Shown here: piece by piece, positions 1-8,362 of the stretch
Layout of the letters: the number at the start of each line of letters is the position of its first letter
Numbering within the stretch: position 1 is the stretch's first letter
Assembly (NCBI GenBank): GCA_022820485.1
Contig: JAJEFJ010000104.1
Span: 178,968-242,967, forward strand
Direction of reading: 5' to 3'
Length of the DNA stretch: 64,000 nucleotides
Origin: Candidatus Latescibacterota bacterium
GTDB lineage: Bacteria; Latescibacterota; UBA2968; UBA8231
Notes under the pieces: model-generated
Told to the model about the DNA's origin: nothing
The model's input: only the letters and a program-made list of their open reading frames with translations
Database searches by the model: none
Made by a program: the position numbers and the translations under genes

Positions 1-109
1 GCCAGTGCGCCTGCCGATCGACGACTACCCTGTTCCCAGAGATTGTATGGCCCTGTCCATAGGCGGCGACAACGCCCAACACACTCAGTAACAACGCAGC
101 ATTCAACAT
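1..109 (-). CDS. Secreted protein, N-terminal part only (runs off the left edge)
   Basis: An ATG at 107-109 on the minus strand opens a frame that stays open to the window edge (36 codons seen). The first 20 residues, MLNAALLLSVLGVVAAYGQG, form a signal peptide with a small-residue cleavage region, followed by HTISGNRVVVDRQAHW. A purine-rich ribosome site (GAGCAGGGG) lies just upstream. The gene starts 12 bases after the stop of the exported FlgD-Ig protein, so the two are probably co-transcribed. Too little is visible to assign a family. Confidence 0.6.
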   Translation of the reverse strand, partial: MLNAALLLSVLGVVAAYGQGHTISGNRVVVDRQAHW

Positions 110-121
110 GGCCCCTGCTCC

Positions 122-2071
122 TCAATAGGCGACGGCAATGGGCCGCATTTGCACTTGGCGCTGCCCGCCACTCTCGACCTCGACTTGGCAGATGTACAGA
201 CCGGGAGCTACCTGCTGGCCGGCCTCGTCTCGCCCGTCCCATTGATGCGGATGTCGGCCCGCGCCATCGATGTCTGCGTACACGCGCCGCACCAAGCGGC
301 CGCTCAAATCCCGCACCAGCACCTCCACCGGCACCGGCTCGGTCACCTTGAGCAGCTCGTAGGCAATCTCCACTTGGTCGTTGATCTGGTCGCCATTGGG
401 CGTAAACGCCTCGGTGCTCAGCGACACGGCTCCTAAGACCTTATCGTCTAGGGTCCTCGCCTGCACCAAAAGTTGGTTGCCATCTACCAACTCGTTGGCC
501 TCGCCAGCGGCCACGAGTTGCCCGATCTCCCCCGGCGCTGTGCTGTCGATTACCCGGCCTTCAAAAATCGCGCCAAAGCGGAAAATTTCCGCGCGCACAT
601 CCACTTCGAGCAGCTCGCCACTGCGCTCGACATCCAGCCGTGGGAAACCCAGGACTACGCCGGCATCCTCGGCCACTGCGCTAAAATCCGCCACGGGTTC
701 ACCGCTGAGGCGCACGGCCTCTACGCCGACGATCCGGCCGCCGACCAAGCGCAGGTCCAAACCGTCAAATCCTTGGTCGCCGGGTTCAATCGTCGGGCGC
801 AGTGCATAGGTAAACGTGCGTTCCTCAGCCACGGCCGCTTGCCAAGGATCGATCTCGCCGACTAAGCTAGTCACCAAGCGCGGGGAAACGGCGAATTCAA
901 GATAGCCGAGCTGTCCGCCGGCTTGGCCGAAGGAGCTGAATGCTATCCTGAACTGCACGTAGCGGTGGGAGCGCGTCGCCCGCAGGGCCACGCCCGCGCT
1001 GTCGGCGAATTCGTACGGCGACGACCACAGCTCCCATTGGGCGGTGTCGTCGGTGATGGCCCCGCGCATGATCGGCCCCAAGCGGCCATAGGTTTTGCGG
1101 GTCAGCAGCTTGCCGTCCTCGCCAAAGGGCACCTGCTCGTCGCCACGGAAGGTATTGCGCCAGTACACCAACGGCGTCTCGTCGCCGCCGGCGCGGGAGC
1201 GAATCTCCACTTGCGCCCCCTCGTCCTGCCGCCCTCCCCAGCGCACCCAGCCCAAGTTGGCGAATTCGCCTAGATCGAGAACATTGGACTGGTACGAGGC
1301 CGAGCCTTGGAAACCGCCGCCGTACACCTCCAACTCAGCTAAGTCCCATATCTTATCTTGCGGCATCACGTGGATCATCAAATAGCGGATCGGCGTCCCG
1401 TCTAGCTCGATGTCGAGCTGCGGATTTTTGTTTTCCAAGATTTCCGCGACCACCTTTAGCTCAATGCCCTTTTTTTGCTTGGCTTCCCCCAACGACCGAT
1501 TGAGCGCACTCGCTCCAACGAATTCAATCTGATCAACGCCGCCCCCAGCATCGGTCTGCGCGGCGACGATGACGTGAGCGACCGAGCGCTCGCTGCCCAC
1601 CTTTGGGACGAAGCGGACCAATCGCGTGGCAAAGTCGCCGCCGAGATCAAAGAAAAGAGCCGTGCCGCGGAAGGTATGGGCGTGCTCCCTCGGACGGGTT
1701 TCCAAGAAAAACGTCGTTGGGTCCCCGTCGATCACCAAGCTCAACTCGTCGCCGACATCTTCAAAACCATTGTACGCGCCGTGCTGAAAATTGCCGCTGA
1801 CCCCGCTCAAGGTCGTCGCCATATTATCGCTTGCGTTGTAGAAAAACGGCGTGATCTGCTCAGTGAGCGCCAGCCCAAAGCTCTCGCCGCCTAAATCTCT
1901 ATCTAAGTCGGCCCAGCTCAACTGGCGAAACTCGGCACCAGCGTCCACCTCGGCCGGAGGCGGCAGACTCTCGCCGCCGATGCGATAGACGACCAAAGCC
2001 GCGCTTGGCTGGACGCCGAGCAAAGCCAACAGGGCCGCGATGAGCCACGTCGTGCGCTGCAATTTTTTCAC
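122..2071 (-). CDS. Exported protein with C-terminal FlgD/gliding-type Ig domain
   Basis: 649 residues from a GTG start preceded by GGAGGTGCC. Residues 1-25 are a signal peptide (KK, then a hydrophobic stretch, then PSAA). The middle holds beta-rich segments resembling discoidin/galactose-binding modules (DPTTFFLETRP, RLVRFVPKVG), a family suggestion only. The last 90 residues contain FTPNGDQINDQVEIAYEL and GRHPHQWDGRDEAGQQVAPG, the signature of FlgD Ig-like domains found at the C terminus of many exported FCB-group proteins. The role is probably cell-surface or secreted; the substrate is unknown. Next downstream on the same strand is another signal-peptide gene. Confidence 0.75.
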   Translation of the reverse strand: MKKLQRTTWLIAALLALLGVQPSAALVVYRIGGESLPPPAEVDAGAEFRQLSWADLDRDLGGESFGLALTEQITPFFYNASDNMATTLSGVSGNFQHGAYNGFEDVGDELSLVIDGDPTTFFLETRPREHAHTFRGTALFFDLGGDFATRLVRFVPKVGSERSVAHVIVAAQTDAGGGVDQIEFVGASALNRSLGEAKQKKGIELKVVAEILENKNPQLDIELDGTPIRYLMIHVMPQDKIWDLAELEVYGGGFQGSASYQSNVLDLGEFANLGWVRWGGRQDEGAQVEIRSRAGGDETPLVYWRNTFRGDEQVPFGEDGKLLTRKTYGRLGPIMRGAITDDTAQWELWSSPYEFADSAGVALRATRSHRYVQFRIAFSSFGQAGGQLGYLEFAVSPRLVTSLVGEIDPWQAAVAEERTFTYALRPTIEPGDQGFDGLDLRLVGGRIVGVEAVRLSGEPVADFSAVAEDAGVVLGFPRLDVERSGELLEVDVRAEIFRFGAIFEGRVIDSTAPGEIGQLVAAGEANELVDGNQLLVQARTLDDKVLGAVSLSTEAFTPNGDQINDQVEIAYELLKVTEPVPVEVLVRDLSGRLVRRVYADIDGAGRHPHQWDGRDEAGQQVAPGLYICQVEVESGGQRQVQMRPIAVAY

Positions 2072-2090
2072 AATGGCACCTCCAAGAAGA

Positions 2091-2119
2091 AGAGGGGATG
2101 GGACTAGCCCATCCCCTCT
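2091..2119 (-). terminator. Perfect 12-bp hairpin between two exported-protein genes
   Basis: AGAGGGGATGGG at 2091-2102 and its exact complement at 2108-2119 flank a 5-base loop. Read on the minus strand, the stem is followed by TCTTCTT, a weak T-rich tract. It lies between the stop of the CBM9-like gene (2147) and the start of the FlgD-Ig gene (2071). An intrinsic terminator or attenuator is the simplest reading. Confidence 0.6.
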
Positions 2120-2146
2120 CGTTCTTGCATCCTAAATACTACCTGT

Positions 2147-3091
2147 TTACTGGACGAAAGCGGACTTGATGCGACCCCAGCTATTCGCCTCGACCGCGCT
2201 CTCGATCGCACTGAAATCGACGCGCGGATCAACGGGTGCCAGCAGGAAATCCGTGGCCGAAGCCGTGGTTTTCCACACATCGCTGGCGCCCGAAAGAGAC
2301 CACTGGCCTGAGTGCTCGGCATCCTGGCCGACGCCGCCGTCAGCACCGGCTACATCGCTGTCGAAGACCGCCCAGCCCAAGCCGGTGATCTCGCCCTCGT
2401 TGTAGTCGTGGATGACGCTGCCTTCCGGGTCGTTGAAAAGAAAGTCGTCCCAAGCTTGGCGCCGCACCTCGATAAAGGCCGTGGCCTCGCCACCGCCGAT
2501 TTCGCCGTCCAAGCGGAAGCCGTGGTCGGCGTAGGGCAACTCGTCGTGCCACTGCGCTTGGGTCATCCAAAACCACGACCAACTCTCCTGGCCATCGGGA
2601 CCGAGGTTCGGGAAGCGGGTGTGATAGGACTGCGACCAGCGGCCTTGGGCCAAGGCGCGCTCTTCCTCGTTCTCTATGTCGGCGGTGCCGAAGCGCATCT
2701 GATCGCCGCTGTGGTCGCCATCGACGTGCATTTCCCAGCTATCGTCACCGCCGGCCACGCCGCCTTGGGCGTCGCGATCGTAGAAGTCGTCAAAGCGCTC
2801 CATCATAAAATAGAGGCTGTTGGTCGATTCGCTCCAGCCGACGATAGTGCGGAAGTTCAAATCGCCGAACTCGGCCGGCTTTTCGCCATTGAACGCGGTG
2901 TGGTCGGCAAAGGTAATCAAGTAGTCCTCGGGCACGATCGACCATTCGGACAGATCGCCGTCCAGCGTGGGCTCAAGGCCCGCCGGCCACTGGAAAGCCG
3001 TGCGCACCGCGCCCTCGGGCACGTGCGCCGTAGCCGGAGCAACGACGCCCACGCACAGGGCCAGTGCGAGCAAAACAGTGATTTTTTTCAA
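2147..3091 (-). CDS. Secreted DOMON/CBM9-like protein
   Basis: About 314 residues. A signal peptide (KKITVLLALALCVGVVAPATA) is followed at once by PTLDGDLSEW, the opening motif of carbohydrate-binding family 9 and DOMON-like sugar or heme binding modules. A second acidic segment (DDSWEMHVDGDHSGDQ) fits a metal- or ligand-binding loop. A single beta-sandwich fills most of the protein and no enzyme motif was recognised. Start choice: AAGGAGG abuts an ATG at 3097 with no spacing, but sits 6 bases from a TTG at 3091, so TTG is preferred. If ATG is used, the protein gains two residues. Confidence 0.7.
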   Translation of the reverse strand: MKKITVLLALALCVGVVAPATAHVPEGAVRTAFQWPAGLEPTLDGDLSEWSIVPEDYLITFADHTAFNGEKPAEFGDLNFRTIVGWSESTNSLYFMMERFDDFYDRDAQGGVAGGDDSWEMHVDGDHSGDQMRFGTADIENEEERALAQGRWSQSYHTRFPNLGPDGQESWSWFWMTQAQWHDELPYADHGFRLDGEIGGGEATAFIEVRRQAWDDFLFNDPEGSVIHDYNEGEITGLGWAVFDSDVAGADGGVGQDAEHSGQWSLSGASDVWKTTASATDFLLAPVDPRVDFSAIESAVEANSWGRIKSAFVQ

Positions 3092-3149
3092 AATCATCCT
3101 CCTTGGTTTTAGGTATAACGCCCGCTACAGTGGGGCATATTAGGAGCTT

Positions 3150-3155
3150 ATTATA
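3150..3155 (-). promoter_or_regulatory. Consensus -10 box for the CBM9-like gene
   Basis: TATAAT on the minus strand (ATTATA on plus) lies about 55 bases upstream of the start codon in an otherwise AT-rich leader. No good -35 box is visible 16-18 bases upstream. Motif match only. Confidence 0.35.
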
Positions 3156-3216
3156 AAACAAACGCTTCCGTTTTACTACTCTTACTTCGGCAATGACCTC
3201 CTTTCTCGGTTGTAAC

Positions 3217-4740
3217 CTATTGGGGTGTTTGCAAATGCTCAATGCGGCTCTGAGCCGCCGCCAGCACCTTCTCGTCGCCGCGCCAATGCCGGACAAAGGC
3301 CCCGTACGCGAGGCGTGCTGCCGCGGCCTCGCCCTGTTGCTCGTAGGCTTGGCCCAGCGCGTAGTGGGAGCGCGCATGCGTGGAATCGCGCCGCACGACC
3401 TCCTCGAATTGGGCGATGGCCTCCGTCAAGGACTCGCGCCGCGCCAAAGCCATGCCTAATCCGTAGTACGCATCGCGCAGCTCGGCATCGCAGGTGAGAG
3501 CAGCCCGATAGGCACTGATGGCTTTTTCCAAGTCGCCCTGCAGGGCATACACATTGCCCAAGGCATTGTGCGCCTTGGCGTAGCAGGCGTCGATGTCCAA
3601 GGCGCGGGAAAACGCGGCCTCGGCCTCGGCCCAACGCTGCTTTTGCGCGTGGGCAAAGCCCATGGTAAAGTGCGCTTCGGGCGCACGCCGGCCATGCGGC
3701 TCGTGCGCCGCGATTTTGCCGGCCAAGTGCGCGGCGCGCTCGACATCGCCCTGCCGCAGGTGGATTTGCACCACCGCGGCCAGCGCATCAACGTGCTCGG
3801 GCTCTCGGCTGAGCACTTCCTTGTATGTATTCAGCGCGTCGGCGTATTGCCCCAAGCGCATCTGCGCTCGGCCCAGCGCCAACCGCGCCTCCACATCGCC
3901 CGGCTCTCTCTCCAGCACCTTTTCCAACGTCTCTTCCCGCTCTGACAAGTCGAGCAGGCCCTCTAGGCGCGCAAGCATGGCTTCGGCTTCGTCATAGCGG
4001 CCTTGGGCCGAGTACAAATTCGCCAAATCGTGGTACGCCTCGCCGTAGTTGGCGTCGAGCGCCACGGCCCGGTTGAGCGCCTGCGCTGCTTCGTCGTACC
4101 GCTTCTCGTTCAGGTAGAGCCGTCCCAGGTCCCGCCAGATTTCTTTGCGCTTTGGTGCCAACTCGGCCGCTTCCAGCAAAACCTCTTCCGCGCGCACATT
4201 GCGTCCCTGCTGGCTGTAGAGCAACGCTAGGGCCTGCCGCGCTTCCACGTCTTTTGGCGCGATGTAAAGCGCCCGCAGCAGGGCCTCTTCGGCGCGCTCG
4301 TATTGCCCCTGCTCCTTGTGCAAGAAGGCCAACAAGCGATAGGAACTAGGCGATTGGGCATCGAAGCGCAGCGCGGTTTCCGCCGCCTCTACGGCCTGCG
4401 GATAGCGGCCTGCTTCGAGGTGGGCGATGGCCAAGTTGTGATAGGAGGGAATGTACGTCGAATCCAGCGCAATGGCCCGCGCAAAGTGCTCGGCCGCAGC
4501 CGTGCTCTTGCGCTGCAAATGCGCCAAGCCTAGGTAAAAGTGCGCGTCGCGGGACAGCGAATCGCGGCTAACGGCCTCTTGGTACACAGCCGCGGCCTGG
4601 TCGTACTCGCCCTGATCCAAATAGGCCCTTCCTACTGCGAGCAGCGAATCGTCCGCTGGCGGCTCCTGCCGCACTTCGCCGCATCCCCCGATTGAGATAA
4701 GGGCGAGTACGGCGATGCAATTCACGGGCGAACGGAGCAT
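3217..4740 (-). CDS. TPR-repeat lipoprotein
   Basis: 507 residues with a lipoprotein signal: MLRSPVNCIAVLALISIGGC ends in a lipobox Cys. From about residue 30 to the end it is an almost unbroken array of tetratricopeptide repeats (for example AHFYLGLAHLQRKSTAAAEH, then AYHDLANLYSAQGRYDEAEA and AHNALGNVYALQGDLEKAIS), roughly a dozen helical pairs. TPR superhelices scaffold protein-protein contacts. Here it is probably anchored to a membrane and faces the periplasm. It is divergent from the beta-helix lipoprotein gene. No catalytic domain was seen. Confidence 0.85.
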   Translation of the reverse strand: MLRSPVNCIAVLALISIGGCGEVRQEPPADDSLLAVGRAYLDQGEYDQAAAVYQEAVSRDSLSRDAHFYLGLAHLQRKSTAAAEHFARAIALDSTYIPSYHNLAIAHLEAGRYPQAVEAAETALRFDAQSPSSYRLLAFLHKEQGQYERAEEALLRALYIAPKDVEARQALALLYSQQGRNVRAEEVLLEAAELAPKRKEIWRDLGRLYLNEKRYDEAAQALNRAVALDANYGEAYHDLANLYSAQGRYDEAEAMLARLEGLLDLSEREETLEKVLEREPGDVEARLALGRAQMRLGQYADALNTYKEVLSREPEHVDALAAVVQIHLRQGDVERAAHLAGKIAAHEPHGRRAPEAHFTMGFAHAQKQRWAEAEAAFSRALDIDACYAKAHNALGNVYALQGDLEKAISAYRAALTCDAELRDAYYGLGMALARRESLTEAIAQFEEVVRRDSTHARSHYALGQAYEQQGEAAAARLAYGAFVRHWRGDEKVLAAAQSRIEHLQTPQ

Positions 4741-4845
4741 GTAGTAGATTCTCTCCGGAACCAGAACAGCGACTAAAAACGTTGCAAGTGCTTGTCGTTA
4801 AAGTAATATAGATTAAAATTTGGATTGTTTGAACATCATATATAT

Positions 4846-6051
4846 ATGTCCCTAAAATCTAAGTCAAGAAAGAAAGTGTTCCGCAGGTTGGCGTTTTTCG
4901 ACCGGGCGGCGGCCCATCTTTTCGCGCTCTGCCTACTCTCTATAGGCTGCGATCCTCCGCCCCCACAACCCCAAGCGGACGCCGCGTACCACGTCTATCC
5001 GGGCGACAGCATCCAAGCGGCCCTCGAAGCAGCAGCCCGCGACTCAATCCACAAGACCGTCAAGGTCCACGCGGGAACCTACCGGCCGCAGCAAGCCGGC
5101 CAAGCAATGCTCTTCTTCGCAGCCCGTCACGACGGCATCGCGCTCGAAGCGGTGGGGCGCGTGGTGCTGACAGCCGCCCACGCCGAGCGCGCCGACCCCG
5201 ACGCGGAAAGTTACCCAGCCATCGTCAACCACGTAGTCTTTTTTGGCGATGGCATCTCCCCAAACACCATCCTGCGCGGTTTCACCATCACCGGTGCCAA
5301 CAACTTTGCCAGCCGCAGCGAAGGCCCCGAGCCAATTCAGCCGGACTCCTCCAACGGCGTGCGCTGGGAAAAGGGGCTGTTCTTTTACGCCGACGGCGGC
5401 GGCATCAAGGTATTTGGCCGTTCTTATCCAACCCTCGAAGGGTTAGAACTCCACGACAACTACGCCAGCCCCTGCGGCGGCGGCATCTCCATCGAGCATC
5501 GGGGGTTCGACGCCGAGGCCGTGCTGATCAAAAACTCCGTCTTCCGCAACAATAGCTGCCAAATCACCGGCGCGGCCGTCGATGTGCTGCCCGGCAGCGC
5601 GGCCGTGCTCGACAACTGCCTCTTCGTCGGCAATGTCGCCAATCTCGGTCCCGACTACGTAGGCCGCCGTGGCGGCGTCGAATACAACAAGGCGCACGGC
5701 TCGGGTGCATTGACCGTCTTTCCCGGCGCACGCGTCGAGGTGCGCAACTGCACCTTCACGGACAACTGGAACGGCGTTGACGACAAGGGTCGCGGCAGCG
5801 CGTACAGCAATACCATCTTCTGGATGAACGTGCGCGGCGGAGGCATCGCCCCCGGCAGCCGCTACGAAGTCGATCTACTCGACAGCCGCCGCTTCAGCGG
5901 CTGCTTCGTCCGCGGCCAAATCGACGACCTGCGCGGCACTTTGGACCCGAAGCGCAATGTCCTCCAAGCACCCGACCCGCAATTCGACGAACACTACCGC
6001 CCCCAAGCCCCTACTTACGCCGGAGTGGGCTACCGACCGCCGGAGGAATAG
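4846..6051 (+). CDS. Right-handed beta-helix lipoprotein (pectate-lyase-like fold)
   Basis: About 401 residues. A positively charged N terminus (KSKSRKKVFRR) precedes a hydrophobic segment ending LLSIGC, a lipobox. The mature part starts YHVYPGDSIQAALEAAA...VKVHAGTYR, the hallmark opening of DUF1565/NosD-like parallel beta-helices, followed by repeated rungs (GLELHDNYASPCGGGISIEH, AVLDNCLFVGN, VEVRNCTFTDN). Such proteins bind or cleave polysaccharides, but no catalytic triad could be assigned. ATG at 4846 was preferred to an upstream TTG at 4825 in the same frame. Neither has a clear ribosome site. Confidence 0.75.
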   Translation: MSLKSKSRKKVFRRLAFFDRAAAHLFALCLLSIGCDPPPPQPQADAAYHVYPGDSIQAALEAAARDSIHKTVKVHAGTYRPQQAGQAMLFFAARHDGIALEAVGRVVLTAAHAERADPDAESYPAIVNHVVFFGDGISPNTILRGFTITGANNFASRSEGPEPIQPDSSNGVRWEKGLFFYADGGGIKVFGRSYPTLEGLELHDNYASPCGGGISIEHRGFDAEAVLIKNSVFRNNSCQITGAAVDVLPGSAAVLDNCLFVGNVANLGPDYVGRRGGVEYNKAHGSGALTVFPGARVEVRNCTFTDNWNGVDDKGRGSAYSNTIFWMNVRGGGIAPGSRYEVDLLDSRRFSGCFVRGQIDDLRGTLDPKRNVLQAPDPQFDEHYRPQAPTYAGVGYRPPEE

Positions 6052-6065
6052 AGCCATCGCTACTT

Positions 6066-6094
6066 TTGATAAAAAAACCAGCGTTGCCTATACT
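6066..6094 (+). promoter_or_regulatory. Sigma-70-type promoter for the FG-GAP/GH36 cluster
   Basis: TTGATA at 6066-6071 and TATACT at 6089-6094 are separated by exactly 17 bases, each matching the housekeeping consensus at five of six positions. Transcription would begin near 6101, giving a 5' leader of about 35-50 bases before the FG-GAP gene. Confidence 0.6.
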
Positions 6095-6135
6095 GTCTGC
6101 TCGTCCAGCATCGGCCCTTGCTCAACTCAGCTCCC

Positions 6136-8358
6136 ATGGTCATTCCACCTATGCTGAAACTGCTCTCTACCCTCACCGTCCTCTCGCTGGCAGCACCGCA
6201 CCAAATCGGGGCACAGGGTGCCGCTACCATCCGCCAACAGCGGCTCGAACTGGACCGCACGGTCTGGTCCGACGAGCGGCGCGCCCAGCAGTACGAGGCC
6301 GTCTTTGTCTCCTTATGGGACCAACTGCGCGCTGCCCAAGAGGCGCGGTCGGTTCTAGCCGCTTTCCCCTTTGATCAACTGCTACTCGGCTCTCCCCAGG
6401 ATAGCATCAAACACGACTGGGACATCATCGAAACCCACTATGGCAGCCCGCCGCGCACGCTCGATCACGGGCAGTGGTCGGCCCTGCTCGAACAATGGGA
6501 AAATGAGGGCTTCGTTCTCGAACAATCCGAATGGCACCACAAGCAATTCATCCCGGCAGAGGACGGCCCAGCCCGCTCTTTAATAGACCTGAAACTGCAC
6601 GTCAAAAACCACGATAGACGTCTAATCGTCAGCGGCGACCTGTCCGTCACCTGGAGCGAACAGCAAGACGAGGCCGGGCACTATATCCCCGCCACCATCG
6701 ACGCCTCGAATCTGACTCTGACCGAACGCCGTGGCACACCCACTTTTACCTCTTCAGCCGTCTTGGCAGACAACACCGCACTCTCGCCCCTCATCGCCGC
6801 CGACCTCGATGGCGACGGTCTCGACGACTTGCTCGCACTCGGTGCCAACCTGCTCTACCGCAACCAAGGTGGACACTTTGCACCCGAGCCGCTTTTGGCG
6901 TATCCACCTCCGATCGGTCGCATCGAAGTAGCGCTCTTGGCCGACTTCACCAGCGATGGTGCGCCCGATCTAATCGTCGGCGGCCCCGGACAACTGCTGG
7001 GCCTCTACGAAGGTGGCAAGGGCTTCGACCAACCCGGCTTAGCCATTGCGACTCGTCCCCTGCAATACCCCGAAGCCATGAGCGCGGGCGATATAGACGG
7101 CGACGGCGACCTCGACCTGTGGGTTGGCCAGTACCGGCTACCCTACCGCGAGGGCCAGATGCCCACGCCGTACTACGACGCCAACGACGGTTATCCCGCG
7201 TACCTACTGAGCAACGACGGGCGCGGGCGCTTCACCGACATCACGACCCGCGCGGGCCTCGAAGCCAAGCGCAAGCGGCGCACCTACAGCGGCTCCTTGG
7301 CCGATCTCGACGGCGACGACGACCTCGACCTACTGGTCGTCAGCGACTTCGCCGGTATCGACCTGTACTACAACGACGGCACCGGCACCTTTGCCGACGT
7401 CACCGCCCGCACCGTCAGCGAGGCATCGACCTTTGGCATGTCCCACGTCTTTGGCGACTACAACGCCGACAGCCGCCTCGACATGTACGTGGTGGGCATG
7501 AGTTCGACCACGGCGCGCCGCCTCGACTACCTCAATCTCGGGCGCGAAGAGTACCCCGAGCACCACCAGCAGCGCCAAGCCATGGGCTTTGGCAATCGGC
7601 TCTACCTCGGGCGCGAAGACGCCCAGTTCAGCATCGCCCCAAGCACGGAGCAGGTAGCGCGCACCGGGTGGTCTTGGGGCGTGGCCTCCGCGGACTTCGA
7701 CAACGACGGCGACGACGAAATCTACGTGGCCAACGGCCATCTCAGCGGCGAAACCGCCCAAGACTACTGCACCACCTTCTGGACGCACGACATCTATACC
7801 GGCGGCTCGGAACCCGATCCGCAAATAGCCGCATTTTTCGACGAGATGATCGCGGACTGGCACAACGCGGGCATTTCGTGGAACGGCTTTGAGCACAATA
7901 AGCTCTACCTGAGCGGAGGGGGCCGCTCCTTCGTCGAAATCGGCTATCTGATGGGCGTGGCTTTTGAATTCGATGCGCGCACCGTCCTCGACATGGACAT
8001 CGACGCCGACGGCCGCGTGGATCTATTGGTCAGCGAGTGGTCCGGCACTCCGCGCCGCGAGCAAGTCCACGTCTTGCGCAACGTCTGGCCCGGCGACAAC
8101 AACTGGCTCGGCGTGCGCCTCCAAGGCGCGGCCGGCGTCTCTCCCATCGGCGCACGCATCACCCTGCGCTCATCCCAAGGCACCAAGACACAGTGGGTCT
8201 ATACCGGCGAATCCTTCGACGCCCAACGCTCACCCACCCGCCTGTTCGGCTTGGGCCGCGACGAGCAGGTCGAAGCGGTCGAAGTCCAGTGGCCCGGTGG
8301 CAAGGTCTCTACCCTATCCGATCCACAAATCAACCGCTACCACGAACTGACGCCCTGA
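6136..8358 (+). CDS. Exported FG-GAP/VCBS-repeat protein with UnbV (ASPIC) C-terminal domain
   Basis: About 740 residues. The N-terminal hydrophobic signal (MLKLLSTLTVLSLAAPHQIGA) indicates export. FG-GAP-type calcium-binding blades recur: DLDGDGLDDLL, DIDGDGDLDLW, DLDGDDDLDLL, DFDNDGDDEIY, DIDADGRVDLL, predicting an integrin-like beta-propeller. The last 90 residues (NNWLGVRLQG, then GLGRDEQVEAVEVQWPGG) are an ASPIC/UnbV domain. It is probably a secreted ligand or carbohydrate-binding protein. It ends 4 bases before the alpha-galactosidase gene, so the two are likely one transcript. Possible starts are TTG 6118, ATG 6136 and ATG 6151. None has a strong ribosome site, and 6136 is a compromise. 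Confidence 0.8.
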   Translation: MVIPPMLKLLSTLTVLSLAAPHQIGAQGAATIRQQRLELDRTVWSDERRAQQYEAVFVSLWDQLRAAQEARSVLAAFPFDQLLLGSPQDSIKHDWDIIETHYGSPPRTLDHGQWSALLEQWENEGFVLEQSEWHHKQFIPAEDGPARSLIDLKLHVKNHDRRLIVSGDLSVTWSEQQDEAGHYIPATIDASNLTLTERRGTPTFTSSAVLADNTALSPLIAADLDGDGLDDLLALGANLLYRNQGGHFAPEPLLAYPPPIGRIEVALLADFTSDGAPDLIVGGPGQLLGLYEGGKGFDQPGLAIATRPLQYPEAMSAGDIDGDGDLDLWVGQYRLPYREGQMPTPYYDANDGYPAYLLSNDGRGRFTDITTRAGLEAKRKRRTYSGSLADLDGDDDLDLLVVSDFAGIDLYYNDGTGTFADVTARTVSEASTFGMSHVFGDYNADSRLDMYVVGMSSTTARRLDYLNLGREEYPEHHQQRQAMGFGNRLYLGREDAQFSIAPSTEQVARTGWSWGVASADFDNDGDDEIYVANGHLSGETAQDYCTTFWTHDIYTGGSEPDPQIAAFFDEMIADWHNAGISWNGFEHNKLYLSGGGRSFVEIGYLMGVAFEFDARTVLDMDIDADGRVDLLVSEWSGTPRREQVHVLRNVWPGDNNWLGVRLQGAAGVSPIGARITLRSSQGTKTQWVYTGESFDAQRSPTRLFGLGRDEQVEAVEVQWPGGKVSTLSDPQINRYHELTP

Positions 8359-8362
8359 AAAC

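Noticed and set aside
122..2071. Assigning the C-terminal domain as a type IX secretion signal
   Set aside because: The FlgD-type Ig domain is seen in both secreted and other proteins; no other T9SS component is in the window.
2312..3112. Long open frames on the opposite strand, such as 2312-3112 (+) and 8726-9478 (-)
   Set aside because: High GC content makes antisense frames stay open. They have no signal, no domain motif and sit wholly over well-supported genes.
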